Source of the DNA: an uncultured Clostridia bacterium
GTDB taxonomy: Bacteria > Bacillota > Clostridia > TANB77 > CAG-508
Direction: 5' to 3'
DNA: 64,000 nucleotides
NCBI GenBank assembly: GCA_934180065.1
Contig: CAKPRA010000004.1
Span: forward strand, 1 to 64,000
Both the position numbers and the translations under genes were made by a program. Under the pieces are notes generated by a model. The model made no database searches. It had not been told where the DNA came from and saw only the letters and a program-made list of their open reading frames with translations. Within the stretch, counting starts at the first letter, position 1; the number at the start of each line of letters is the position of its first letter. Below are positions 17,403-25,757 of the stretch, piece by piece.

Positions 17403-18323
17403 ATGGATATAATTAAAGCAATTATTTTCGGTATTGTTGAAGGAATAACTGAATGGTTGCCTGTTAGTAGTACAGGACACTTAATATTGTTCAGAGCATT
17501 TTTAAAATTTGAGAATGTTTCTGATGGATTTTTTGAAATGTTTGAAGTTGTAATACAATTAGGAGCAATTTTGGCAGTTGTATTAATATATTTCAAGGAT
17601 ATTTGGCCTTTTACAAATAAAAAGGACAGAGCTTTTAAAGCAATAAGATTGATTCCAAATCCAAATAAAAAAATTACAAAAGTTATAGCAGGGATATTTA
17701 ATCCAATATTAAAATTAGGATCACATTTAAATAAAAATATAACTAATTTATGGGGAAAAATACTAGTTGCATGTATACCAGCAGCTGTAATTGGTCTTAT
17801 GTTTGATGAAAAATTTGAAGAGCTATTTTATAACCCAACATGTGTTGCAATAGCATTAATTACTTTTGGTGTGGCTTTTATTGTTATAGAAAATTGGCAT
17901 AAAGGCAGAAAGTCAAGAATCAATGACATATGCGGAATTACATATAAAGATGCTTTAATAATAGGATTATTTCAATTAATTGCAGCAATATTTCCAGGAG
18001 TATCACGCTCTGGTGCTACAATTATAGGAGCATTATTAATAGGAGTTTCTAGAACAGTATCAGCAGAATTTACATTTTATTTAGCAGTACCGGTAATGTT
18101 TGGTGCAAGTTTACTAAAACTTGTAAGATTTGGTTTGCATTTTACAGGGCTTGAAATTGCTGTTCTTTTAATAGGTATGATAGTAGCTTTTGCTGTGTCA
18201 ATGTGGATTATCAAGTTCTTAATGAACTATATCAAAAAACATGATTTCAAGGTTTTTGGTGTATATAGAATTATACTTGGTATTATTGTATTAATAATTG
18301 GTGCAACAGGAGTTCTAAAATAA
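17403..18323 (+). CDS. uppP: Undecaprenyl-diphosphatase UppP (BacA)
   Basis: A 306-residue polytopic membrane enzyme that dephosphorylates undecaprenyl diphosphate, recycling the lipid carrier for peptidoglycan and polysaccharide synthesis and giving bacitracin tolerance. Both family signatures are present: EGITEWLPVSSTGH at residues 13-26 and PGVSRSGATIIGALLIG near 198. Several hydrophobic helices span the rest. Length is slightly above the usual 265-280 because of a loop near residues 75-115. AGGAGG at 17392-17397 sets the start. The carrier it recycles would also serve the exopolysaccharide locus at 25-37 kb. Confidence 0.95.
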   Translation: MDIIKAIIFGIVEGITEWLPVSSTGHLILFRAFLKFENVSDGFFEMFEVVIQLGAILAVVLIYFKDIWPFTNKKDRAFKAIRLIPNPNKKITKVIAGIFNPILKLGSHLNKNITNLWGKILVACIPAAVIGLMFDEKFEELFYNPTCVAIALITFGVAFIVIENWHKGRKSRINDICGITYKDALIIGLFQLIAAIFPGVSRSGATIIGALLIGVSRTVSAEFTFYLAVPVMFGASLLKLVRFGLHFTGLEIAVLLIGMIVAFAVSMWIIKFLMNYIKKHDFKVFGVYRIILGIIVLIIGATGVLK

Positions 18324-18443
18324 AAATTTGTGAATATAATAATATTAGTTGTAATAAATATTATATTAATAATTCAGGCAATAGTAAAGCTTGAATAACT
18401 TCCAAAACTAATCTAAATACATTTTCAGGAGGTGAATTTTGAT

Positions 18444-18749
18444 ATGGCAATGAGTAAAGCATGGTTCAAGGCTAATACGGAGGAAATTGTAAAAATAACA
18501 GTCAATTGCCGGAAATTAAACAAAGGCAAGGTTGTTGTTGTTCAGGGTGATAAGTCCAAAGAAATCAATTTACTTAGTCGTGAGAAGTCTGAACTCAAGA
18601 TGGTTACTAGAAACTTAATTTGTTATGAAGATCTTAAAAATGCAGAAACTATTGAAGAGAGGATTTCTATCATATTAGACGCAGTCAGAGATTTTGATTT
18701 TCCTTTTTATTTCGATTACAGTGTTACTAAAATGATTTTCAACAAATAA
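18444..18749 (+). CDS. Small protein of unknown function, GC-richer than neighbours
   Basis: A 101-residue soluble protein (MAMSKAWFKANTEE ...) with alternating beta and charged helical segments. I do not recognise the family. ATG 18444 is chosen because AGGAGGTGA at 18428-18436 is the ribosome site; the GTG at 18432 lies inside it. Codon use (GGC, AAG, GTC, CGT) is less AT-biased than in uppP or the following genes. It shares this, and a strong private terminator, with the genes at 46777, 53360, 55289 and 56312, suggesting a common foreign origin. Confidence 0.6.
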   Translation: MAMSKAWFKANTEEIVKITVNCRKLNKGKVVVVQGDKSKEINLLSREKSELKMVTRNLICYEDLKNAETIEERISIILDAVRDFDFPFYFDYSVTKMIFNK

Positions 18750-18780
18750 GAGAATTAGTATTAAAGCATTTGTCATAAGA

Positions 18781-18817
18781 AAAAACATCTATTATCTATT
18801 GATATAGATGTTTTTTT
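18781..18817 (+). terminator. Rho-independent terminator
   Basis: AAAAACATCTAT and ATAGATGTTTTT arms with an 11-base loop and a T run, 31 bases after the stop of the gene at 18444. Confidence 0.8.
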
Positions 18818-19022
18818 GTTGAAACTTTAACTAAAGTATATATTTTGATGTGGATAGTAACAACCTAGTACAAAGGATATGGAAAATAACTAAAAAGGCA
18901 GTTTACTTTTATTTTTTTAATGATATAATATGTTTGAAGAAAATTTTTAAAATTTATGAAAGGGTATGCTACTTATGAATTTATGATTAAATAAATTTTA
19001 TTAGAGCATAATGGTGATTTAT

Positions 19023-19424
19023 ATGAAAGATAGTTTAAAAGAAATTATATTATTAGGGCTTGGAGCTGTATCACTTACAGGAGAAAAAGCTTCTGAATTA
19101 AAAAAGGAGCTTTTGGAAAAAGGAGAAGCTCTTTACAAAGAAGGTGCTATAAAAAATGAAGAGCTTAAAAGAGATATAAAAGAAAAAATAAAAGAAGAGA
19201 TAAAAGAAAATACAAATATTCAATATGCAAAGGTTACAAAAGATGATCTTGTAGATATTATAAATAGTCTAAGTGATGAGGAAAAAGAGGAAATTTCTAA
19301 TTTACTAAAAAATAAATCTGATGATTGCAAATGTAATGAAAATTCTGATAATTGTAAATGTTCAGGAAATACAGAGAATTGCGAATGCGAAGATAGCAGT
19401 AAAGAGGATAATAAAGAAGATTAA
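19023..19424 (+). CDS. Phasin-like helical protein with Cys-rich tail
   Basis: A 133-residue protein. It opens KEIILLGLGAVSLTGEKASELKKEL, a pattern seen in phasin-like coiled-coil proteins that precede ABC1-family kinase genes, and continues as charged helix. The tail has three Cys-x-Cys units (CKC, CKC, CEC) spaced 11 residues apart in acidic sequence, possibly a metal site. ATG 19023 follows GGTGA (19013-19017); the ATG at 19011 has no site. An extended -10 (TGATATAAT, 18921-18929) lies upstream. It probably works with the ABC1 kinase at 19576. The phasin assignment rests on pattern only. Confidence 0.55.
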   Translation: MKDSLKEIILLGLGAVSLTGEKASELKKELLEKGEALYKEGAIKNEELKRDIKEKIKEEIKENTNIQYAKVTKDDLVDIINSLSDEEKEEISNLLKNKSDDCKCNENSDNCKCSGNTENCECEDSSKEDNKED

Positions 19425-19443
19425 TAGCATATTATTATAAATC

Positions 19444-19500
19444 AATTATGTTATTATAAGTTAATTGTATTATTATAAATTAATTATATTATTATAAATT
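19444..19500 (+). repeat. Three tandem 19-base AT repeats
   Basis: Units 19444-19462, 19463-19481 and 19482-19500 read AATTATATTATTATAAATT with one to three changes. Looser copies continue to about 19548. They fill the gap ahead of the ABC1 kinase gene, and no promoter can be separated from them. Confidence 0.7.
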
Positions 19501-19575
19501 TAATAGTTATATTATTGTGAAAAATAATAATTATATTATTGTAAAAATGATTTCAAAAGAAAAAGGATAGATAAT

Positions 19576-21120
19576 ATGAATGAAAAAACAAGATTTAAAG
19601 AAATTGTAACAATATTAAGAGAAAGTAATTTAATAACTGGAATTACTCCCGAAAAGGTATGTAATGCAATTTCAAAATTAGGTCCAACATTTATAAAAAT
19701 AGGACAAATTATGTCTAGTAGATATGACCTATTACCTCAAGAATATTGCGAGGCTCTTGCAAAATTGAGATCAAATGTTGAACCTATGAGTTTTGAAGAT
19801 GTTTTGGATATTTTAAAAGAAGAGCTAGGAGATATAGATGAAATTTTTGAGAGCATATCCCCAGAAAGTATTGGCTCTGCATCAATGGCTCAAGTTCATA
19901 TTGCAAAATTAAAAAATGGTGAAAATGTAGCTGTAAAAGTTCAAAGAAAAAATATTTATGAAAAAATGACAATGGATGTAAAATTGCTAAAAAAGGCTAT
20001 AAGTCTTCTACATCTAAATACAATTATTAAAATAATGGATTTAAATTTAGTATTAGATGAAATTTACAATGTTGCAAAAGAAGAAATGGATTTTGAACTT
20101 GAAGCAAAACATTTAGAAGAATTTAAAGAAAATAATGTTGATGTTGCATATGTTACTGTTCCAAAGGTATATAAGAATTTCGTAACAAAAAAAGCATTAG
20201 TTATGGAGTATATTCCAGGAGTAAGTTTAAATGAAAAGCAAAAATTAGAAGAGCTTGGATATGATGTAGAAGAAATAGGATTAAAATTAGCAAATAACTA
20301 TATAAAACAAGCTTTAGATGATGGATTTTTTCATGCAGACCCTCACCAAGACAATATTTTTATTTATGAAGGAAAAATTGTATTTTTAGATTTAGGCATG
20401 ATGGGTAGGATAAGTGTAAGATCTAGAAAATTATTAAATGATGCAATGAAAGCGATTATTAATGATGATATAGTAGAGCTTGAACATATTTTGCTTAATT
20501 TTTCAACATCTACAAGTACAATAAATCACATGAAATTAAGAGCAGAAATTCAAAATGTATTAGATAAAAATGCTAATGAAGATATACAAAATATAGATAT
20601 AATAGAATTTACTAATAGTGTAACATCTATTTTACGAAGTAATAACTTGAAACTTGACAATAATATTACACTTTTAATGAGAGGTATTTGCGTTATTGAA
20701 GGCACATTAGAAAGTATTGCTCCAAACATCAATTTAACAATGGTTTTAAGTAATAAAGTAAAAGAGGATAGTTTTAAAGAGCTATTCTCTAAAGAGATGT
20801 TAATAAATACGGGTAAAAATTTAGTAGGTGGAGTTAATAGTTTTAGTGAACTACCAACTGAATTGCTTAATTTTGTTAAGGATGTAAATCGTGGTGAAAC
20901 AAAGTTTGATATAGAAATGGCAAATTCGGAAAAGCAGGTAGATAAATTAGAAAAAATGCTACACCAAATTGTTATTGGTTTATTAGATACAGCAGTTCTT
21001 TTAGGTGCAAGCATGGTAAATAACCATATACTTAGATGGATTTATTTGGTTTTTGCTTTTATTTTTACAGCATGGTTATTTATACAAATGGCTAAAGATC
21101 ACTTTCATAAAGGTTATTAA
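19576..21120 (+). CDS. ABC1/UbiB-family atypical kinase
   Basis: A 514-residue ABC1 (UbiB, AarF, COQ8) family protein. Visible: KLGPTFIKIGQIMSSR (the KxGQ motif) near residue 35, SIGSASMAQVH (Ala-rich ATP loop), AVKVQRK with the ATP-site Lys, DDGFFHADPHQDNIF with catalytic Asp and Asn near 255-265, and FLDLGMMG (the DFG equivalent). Two hydrophobic helices close the protein (ILRWIYLVFAFIFTAWLFI), as in other family members. The family supports isoprenoid-lipid or quinone metabolism by an ill-defined ATPase activity. No quinone synthesis genes are nearby, so the client is unknown. Confidence 0.9.
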   Translation: MNEKTRFKEIVTILRESNLITGITPEKVCNAISKLGPTFIKIGQIMSSRYDLLPQEYCEALAKLRSNVEPMSFEDVLDILKEELGDIDEIFESISPESIGSASMAQVHIAKLKNGENVAVKVQRKNIYEKMTMDVKLLKKAISLLHLNTIIKIMDLNLVLDEIYNVAKEEMDFELEAKHLEEFKENNVDVAYVTVPKVYKNFVTKKALVMEYIPGVSLNEKQKLEELGYDVEEIGLKLANNYIKQALDDGFFHADPHQDNIFIYEGKIVFLDLGMMGRISVRSRKLLNDAMKAIINDDIVELEHILLNFSTSTSTINHMKLRAEIQNVLDKNANEDIQNIDIIEFTNSVTSILRSNNLKLDNNITLLMRGICVIEGTLESIAPNINLTMVLSNKVKEDSFKELFSKEMLINTGKNLVGGVNSFSELPTELLNFVKDVNRGETKFDIEMANSEKQVDKLEKMLHQIVIGLLDTAVLLGASMVNNHILRWIYLVFAFIFTAWLFIQMAKDHFHKGY

Positions 21121-21139
21121 TCAAATTGGAGGAAATTAA

Positions 21140-21664
21140 ATGATTGTTAATAAAGAATTTATAAATTTAGAAGATGCAGTGAATTATATATATGAGAATG
21201 CGTCTAATTATGCAATAGAAGGTGTTAAGGAAAATATAGGAGGGCCTTTTGGAGCCGGAATAATAGAGAAAATAAATGTTGATAATGATATAAAATATAT
21301 TGTTTTAAATATTTCAAGAAATGAAGTTATAATCAATAAAAATCCTATAAAGCATGCAGAGGTTGTTGCTATTGAAGAAGCATGTAAAATCAAAGAAAGC
21401 TGTTTTTTAGAAAATTGTATCTTAGTGTCAACTGCTAAAAGTTGCCCAATGTGTTTATCTGCAAGTATTTGGGCAAAAATACCAGTAATATATTATTCTG
21501 AAGATTTTGCTCAAGCTTCAAAAAGCGGATTTAAAGATGATGATATATCAGAATATATTAAGGGGAATAATAAAACTTTGATAAAACAGATAAATATGAG
21601 CAGTTCATTTTGCGCATTGCCTTTTGAAGCGTGGAATAATAAAGAAAAAAAGATACAATATTAG
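21140..21664 (+). CDS. Cytidine/guanine deaminase-like protein
   Basis: A 174-residue zinc deaminase of the cytidine deaminase fold. The zinc ligands are in HAEVVAIEEA (His, catalytic Glu) near residue 74 and SCPMCLSA (two Cys) near 103. GGPFGAGI near the N-terminus and the C-terminal Phe-rich end resemble guanine deaminase and related nucleobase deaminases more than tRNA deaminase TadA. The usual Pro before the first Cys is Ser here. Substrate therefore uncertain. GGAGG at 21128-21132 sets the start, 19 bases after the ABC1 kinase gene. A repeat block follows the stop directly. Confidence 0.8.
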   Translation: MIVNKEFINLEDAVNYIYENASNYAIEGVKENIGGPFGAGIIEKINVDNDIKYIVLNISRNEVIINKNPIKHAEVVAIEEACKIKESCFLENCILVSTAKSCPMCLSASIWAKIPVIYYSEDFAQASKSGFKDDDISEYIKGNNKTLIKQINMSSSFCALPFEAWNNKEKKIQY

Positions 21665-21682
21665 GAAAAGAAAAAGGAAAAA

Positions 21683-21864
21683 GGAAAAGGGGACGGTTCT
21701 CTTTTCCCAGATTTGGGAAATAGGGACACAGTCCAAAGCAAATGAGATACGCTTTTTTTCTGTAAAGGGAGAAATAGGGACAGTCTAGATTAAATGAAAT
21801 ACGCTTTTTTTGGCAAAATGGAGAAAGAAAATGGAAAAGAGAGCCGTCCCCTTTTCCCTTTTTG
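21683..21864 (+). repeat. Variant inverted repeat block (GGAAAAGGGGACGG type)
   Basis: GGAAAAGGGGACGGTTCTC at 21683 is mirrored by GAGAGCCGTCCCCTTTTCC ending about 21858. The core matches the common family, but the flanks TCAATG and TTGACA are replaced by GGAAAA and TTTTCC. Inside are two direct copies of about 50 bases, AGGGACA-CAGTCCAAAGC and AGGGACAGTCTAGATTAAA, each followed by TGA(G/A)ATACGCTTTTTT and then GAGAAA. It occupies the space between two convergent gene ends. Confidence 0.75.
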
Positions 21865-21882
21865 GAGGTTTTGTTATTCAAT

Positions 21883-22284
21883 TTATTCAATTATTGACTC
21901 AACTTCATGAAAAATAACGAATGACGAGGCAAATATTGGTCCTGAGAGAGCACTTAAAGCATAGGCATAAAATATTGCTCTAACATCTGGAATTAATAGT
22001 ATAATAGCAAATGGAGTAAATGCAACAAGTATCGAAAAAATTATTCTATCAACAATTACTTTGCATTCAAGATCAAGAGCATATTTTATTAATCCTGCTT
22101 TATAATAGCAAAAGATTATTACTGCGGATGATCCGCAACAGGTATTAAATACTACCTCTAAATTTGAATTATTATCGTCAATAATTTCAAGGAATATGAG
22201 TGTTCCTCCAATAACACTTATTCCTAAGACGATGAAAGCTAATATCCGAAGAACGAATAGTAGCTTTGTGATGATTTTACTCAT
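21883..22284 (-). CDS. Small membrane protein, unknown function
   Basis: A 133-residue protein with four predicted transmembrane helices (about residues 8-32, 45-62, 80-100, 105-125) and few charged residues outside the ends. A Cys-Cys-Gly-Ser turn lies in the second helix. I do not recognise the family. On the minus strand AAAGGAGTGAAAG precedes the ATG, a good ribosome site. It diverges from the sortase-substrate operon at 22520. Confidence 0.5.
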   Translation of the reverse strand: MSKIITKLLFVLRILAFIVLGISVIGGTLIFLEIIDDNNSNLEVVFNTCCGSSAVIIFCYYKAGLIKYALDLECKVIVDRIIFSILVAFTPFAIILLIPDVRAIFYAYALSALSGPIFASSFVIFHEVESIIE

Positions 22285-22397
22285 CTACTTTCACTCCTTT
22301 AAAATATAGTAGGCATAGGAATATTATCCATATGTAACTTATAGTATATCACATTTTATGTAAATTCACAACGGAAATTATGTTAACATTCGTAATA

Positions 22398-22419
22398 TTT
22401 GTGACTTACAAGTCACAAA
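22398..22419. promoter_or_regulatory. 22-base palindrome, possible operator
   Basis: TTTGTGACTT and AAGTCACAAA are perfect inverted arms around AC. It lies between divergent genes, about 50 bases ahead of the likely promoter of the surface-protein operon. No T run follows on the plus strand, so it looks more like a protein-binding site than a terminator. Confidence 0.45.
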
Positions 22420-22446
22420 AAATTCTAAAAAAAATTTTTTAAGCTA

Positions 22447-22475
22447 TTGCTAAAATGGAAAAAAGGTGGTAAAAT
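22447..22475 (+). promoter_or_regulatory. Promoter of the sortase-substrate operon
   Basis: TTGCTA at 22447-22452, a 17-base spacer, and TAAAAT at 22470-22475 preceded by TGG (extended -10), 44 bases before the ATG at 22520. Confidence 0.5.
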
Positions 22476-22519
22476 GCAATCGATTTCATAAAATTAAAAA
22501 AGGAAAGGATGATTAATAT

Positions 22520-23107
22520 ATGAAAAAAATTACAAAAATTATGTTAGTATTAGTAATGTCAATAGTAGCTTTAACAATGTTTGTAACAAAGTCAAATGCT
22601 ATGACAGCAAGCGAGTTAAAAGCTTACATATGTAATGAAAAAGGAATAAACGGAACAAAATTGGTAATAAGAGATGGAGATAAAGTAAAGGTTGAAAAAT
22701 TCTTTGCAAATAATGAAATGACAGATGACCAAGCAAATAAAATAAAAGCTATAATAGATAAAGGAGTAGCATTAATGAATGCAGATGGTGCAACAGAGCC
22801 AAATCAATTAAGCTCTAAAGCCAAAAAACAAGAGCTATTATCATATGCTCAAGAAGCTGCAGCTGTTATGGGATTAACAGTATCTTATGATGCAACAGAA
22901 GAAAGATTAGACATATACAAAAATGGAGCATTATATGATTCATTAAATTGGGGAGTAACAAAATCAAGCAAAGGTTCAACAGAATCAGCACTTGTTCAAA
23001 CAGGAACAACAAATTATGTATATATATTAATGGCAGGAATAATGTTAATTGCCGGCATTATGCTAGTTGTATCAAGAAAGAAAAGATTAAGTGCAGAAGC
23101 AAAATAA
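22520..23107 (+). CDS. Secreted protein with LVQTG sorting-like signal
   Basis: A 195-residue surface protein. A signal peptide ending near residue 27 (KSNAM) is followed by a soluble alpha/beta domain with no family I recognise. The C-terminus has the three-part layout of a sortase substrate: LVQTG at 158-162, a hydrophobic helix (YVYILMAGIMLIAGIMLVV), and a basic tail starting SRKKR. LVQTG departs from LPxTG at the Pro. The sortase gene overlaps its 3' end by 17 bases, strong context for an enzyme-substrate pair. Confidence 0.75.
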   Translation: MKKITKIMLVLVMSIVALTMFVTKSNAMTASELKAYICNEKGINGTKLVIRDGDKVKVEKFFANNEMTDDQANKIKAIIDKGVALMNADGATEPNQLSSKAKKQELLSYAQEAAAVMGLTVSYDATEERLDIYKNGALYDSLNWGVTKSSKGSTESALVQTGTTNYVYILMAGIMLIAGIMLVVSRKKRLSAEAK

Positions 23108-23729
23108 TCAAATAGCTAAAAGATGGCAAACAATAGAAGCAACTATTATAGATGTAATAGTTGCTTTTATTATTGTTATAGCAATAATTCTTACTACTAA
23201 AATATTATTTGGAAAACAAATAAAAAAGGCAATTGAGGTAGTAGATATGATATCCATAAAAACAGATAATAGCATAATACCAGAAATAAAATTTGACCAT
23301 GAAAAAAGCACAATAATAAATTATCCTGTATATGGAAGTAGATATGGAAATATAAAAATAGAATCACTAGATATAAGTTTACCACTATACTATGGCGACA
23401 AATTATCTATATTAAGAAATGGAATAGGACAATCAAGCGGAAGCTATTTTCCTGGAGAAGGCGGATCTATAATATGTATGGGACATAATACAAAAGCATT
23501 TTTGTATAAGCTTCCTCAAATCAAAAAAGGAGCTATAATCGAAGTAGAAACAACATATGGAACTTTTAGATATAAGGTTGATAATACTAAAGTAGTAAAT
23601 ATGTATAATGTTGATGAACTTCCAATACAAAAAGATGAAGAAATATTAATGTTATATACATGTTATCCTGTAAACGGATTAGGTCACAAAACGGATAGAT
23701 TTGTCGTTTATGCAAAAAAAGTCGAATAA
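23091..23729 (+). CDS. Sortase (class D-like)
   Basis: A 212-residue transpeptidase that would anchor surface proteins to the cell wall. A transmembrane helix covers residues 17-40. The catalytic residues are His132 (MGHN), Cys191 (LYTCYP) and Arg203 (DRFVVYA). Size, single N-terminal anchor and the YTC-YP spacing fit class D sortases. Translation begins at GTG 23091 inside the substrate gene, and no strong ribosome site is seen, so it is probably made by translational coupling. Only one candidate substrate is present nearby. Confidence 0.85.
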   Translation: MQKQNNQIAKRWQTIEATIIDVIVAFIIVIAIILTTKILFGKQIKKAIEVVDMISIKTDNSIIPEIKFDHEKSTIINYPVYGSRYGNIKIESLDISLPLYYGDKLSILRNGIGQSSGSYFPGEGGSIICMGHNTKAFLYKLPQIKKGAIIEVETTYGTFRYKVDNTKVVNMYNVDELPIQKDEEILMLYTCYPVNGLGHKTDRFVVYAKKVE

Positions 23730-23802
23730 ATATGTATATAATTCTAATTAGATATAAATATGGTTTATGGATGACCTTTTTAAAATCCAAATATTGTATA
23801 TA

Positions 23803-23840
23803 AGGAGAGCTCGTATAATAAAATTATACGATAAAATAAA
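23803..23840 (+). promoter_or_regulatory. Ribosome site separated from start by a hairpin
   Basis: AAGGAG at 23803-23808 lies 32 bases before ATG 23841. Between them TCGTATAAT (23811-23819) and ATTATACGA (23823-23831) form a perfect 9-base-pair hairpin with an AAA loop. Folding removes 21 bases from the path, leaving an effective spacing of about 11. Confidence 0.55.
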
Positions 23841-24665
23841 ATGAAAATAGTACGAAAAATAATTTCTTATATTTTTTCAATATTATTAGTCACACTAATG
23901 TTTGCAACAATAATATTATCAATGGTAAATGCAGTAATATTTAGCAAATCAAATATAAAAAATAAAATGCAAAAAGTGGACTATTATTCAGAAATAAGTA
24001 ATATAATAAAAGATTCAGCAAACAACTATATAATGCAATCTGGATTTGATGAGTCAATAATGGATAGTGTAATACCAAAAGAAAAAATAAATAATGACAT
24101 AGATAAAGTTATAGATGCTATATATGATGGTAAAGAAATAGATATATCAACAGAAGAAATAAGAGCAGGCTTAGATGAAAATGTACAAAAATACATACAA
24201 CAGAATAATTATAAGGTAGATGCTCAAGCTCAAAAAGACATAGCAAAATTTGAAGAAAAAATAGAATCAATATATGCAAATAGTATAACATATTCAAAAA
24301 ATGCGATAAAAGAAGTCGTAAAATACTTTAAAATGGCTAAAAGAATTACAAGATTAATGCTAATTGTAATTTCAATTTTATTAATAATATTAGCATTCAT
24401 AACATATAAAATAAATAGAGCATCATTTGGAATCTCATTAGTAGCAACAGGGATAATATGCATATTTATAAAATGTTATTCAAGTTTAAATATAGCTGTA
24501 AATAATATTTTAATGGTAAATAAAACTTTTTCAAACTTAATGATAAGTTTAATAAACCAAGTAGTACAATATATATTTATATGTGGTATTATATTGACTA
24601 TTTTGGGAATAGCATTAATTATACTTTTTGAAAGAAAATCAGCAAGCGAAAAATATGAAAATTGA
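23841..24665 (+). CDS. Integral membrane protein, unknown function
   Basis: A 274-residue protein. One N-terminal transmembrane helix (residues 8-34) is followed by a polar, mostly helical outer region of about 130 residues rich in Asp, Glu, Lys and Gln, then three helices (about 172-190, 196-213, 240-262) and a short charged tail. I do not recognise the family. It follows the sortase gene by 111 bases on the same strand and may belong to the same surface unit. A terminator ends the group at 24673. Confidence 0.55.
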   Translation: MKIVRKIISYIFSILLVTLMFATIILSMVNAVIFSKSNIKNKMQKVDYYSEISNIIKDSANNYIMQSGFDESIMDSVIPKEKINNDIDKVIDAIYDGKEIDISTEEIRAGLDENVQKYIQQNNYKVDAQAQKDIAKFEEKIESIYANSITYSKNAIKEVVKYFKMAKRITRLMLIVISILLIILAFITYKINRASFGISLVATGIICIFIKCYSSLNIAVNNILMVNKTFSNLMISLINQVVQYIFICGIILTILGIALIILFERKSASEKYEN

Positions 24666-24672
24666 GTAAAAG

Positions 24673-24702
24673 TAATAACTGCTTAATAAAAAGCAGTTAT
24701 TA
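24673..24702 (+). terminator. Rho-independent terminator
   Basis: AATAACTGCTT and AAGCAGTTATT arms with a short loop, followed by a T-rich tract, 8 bases after the membrane protein stop. Confidence 0.75.
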
Positions 24703-24801
24703 TTATTGCAATTGAATTTTGACAAAAATGAATACTACATAACAAAATATAAGGCAGAAAAATGTCGAATAAAATGAAACAAACAAAAATGCCGGAATAT
24801 A

Positions 24802-24830
24802 TTGACAAATATACAAAAATATAGTTTAAT
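24802..24830 (+). promoter_or_regulatory. Promoter of the exopolysaccharide operon
   Basis: TTGACA at 24802-24807, a 17-base spacer and TTTAAT at 24825-24830. It is the only good sigma-A-type match in the 280 bases between the terminator at 24702 and the first exopolysaccharide gene, implying a leader of about 150 bases. Confidence 0.6.
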
Positions 24831-24984
24831 AAATGTCGAAATTCAAATGAGAAAATTAACATAATTAGTGCATAATTAGAAAAGCAAGCCATTCTCTAAT
24901 ATGCGAAAAAAGTTCAAACATAAGAGAAAGATATTGTATAGGGCAATATTTAAAGGATGTAAAACAAAAAATGGGGGATGTTTT

Positions 24985-25747
24985 ATGGAAAAAGTAATGG
25001 CACAAATAAAGGAAGTAGAAAATAGACAGACTATATCTAAATCTGTAATAAAGAGCGAAATAAAATCAATGAAGAAAGTTTCTAAAGTGTTTAGAGCTTT
25101 GCAGATTTTGAGATATAATACTAAATTAGTTACATATAAATTTATAAAGAGAACTGTAGATATATGTGCAGGGTTAGTAGGAACTATGCTATTATTGCCA
25201 ATAATGGCTGTCGTAAAAATAGCATATTTAAAACAAGGAGACCATGCACCTATTTTGTTTAAGCAGAAGAGAATTGGAAAAGACGGGAAAGAGATTGAAA
25301 TATATAAAATAAGAAGTATGGTATGTAATGCAGAAGAAGTATTAAAAAAATTGATGAAAGAAGATCCAAAGATTAGAGCGGAATATAAGAAAAATAAGAA
25401 ATTGGAACATGACCCCAGAGTTACAAAAATTGGAAAAATATTGCGTAAAACAAGTTTAGATGAATTTCGGACAATTTATCAATTTATTAAAGGGCGATAT
25501 GTCACTTATAGGTCCACGCCCATATTTGCCACGTGAAAAAGAAGATATGGGAGAATATTATGAAGATATTATAGCATGCAAACCAGCTCTAGGAGGAGTA
25601 TGGCAAGCTAGAGGACGATCAAATGTTGGTTTTGAAAATAGATGTAGATTAGATAGATTTTATAATAAACATAAGGGATTATGGTTTGACTTTAAGATAT
25701 TGATTTGGACTGTAGTATCAGTATTTCAAAGTAAAGGAGCAAGATAG
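24985..25747 (+). pseudogene. Priming sugar-phosphate transferase, frameshifted
   Basis: The combined frames encode a bacterial sugar transferase (WcaJ/RfbP-type) that starts repeat units on undecaprenyl phosphate: a membrane segment (GLVGTMLLLPIMAVV), QKRIGKDGKEIEIYKIRSM, KIGKILRKTSLDEF, then KGDMSLIGPRPYLP and a basic C-terminus. The frame breaks at 25465-25468: the first frame gives DEFRTIYQ and stops at 25536, the correct sequence (GQFINLLKGDMS) continues in the +1-shifted frame to 25747. One extra base explains it. Either the gene is inactive, phase-variable, or the base is an assembly error. It is the first gene of the polysaccharide operon. Confidence 0.8.
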
Positions 25748-25757
25748 GGGGAAAATA

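Noticed and set aside
20550..21014. Long minus-strand frame (154 codons) inside the ABC1 kinase gene
   Set aside because: Low-complexity Ser/Leu/Ile content, no ribosome site, and full overlap with a conserved gene: a shadow frame.
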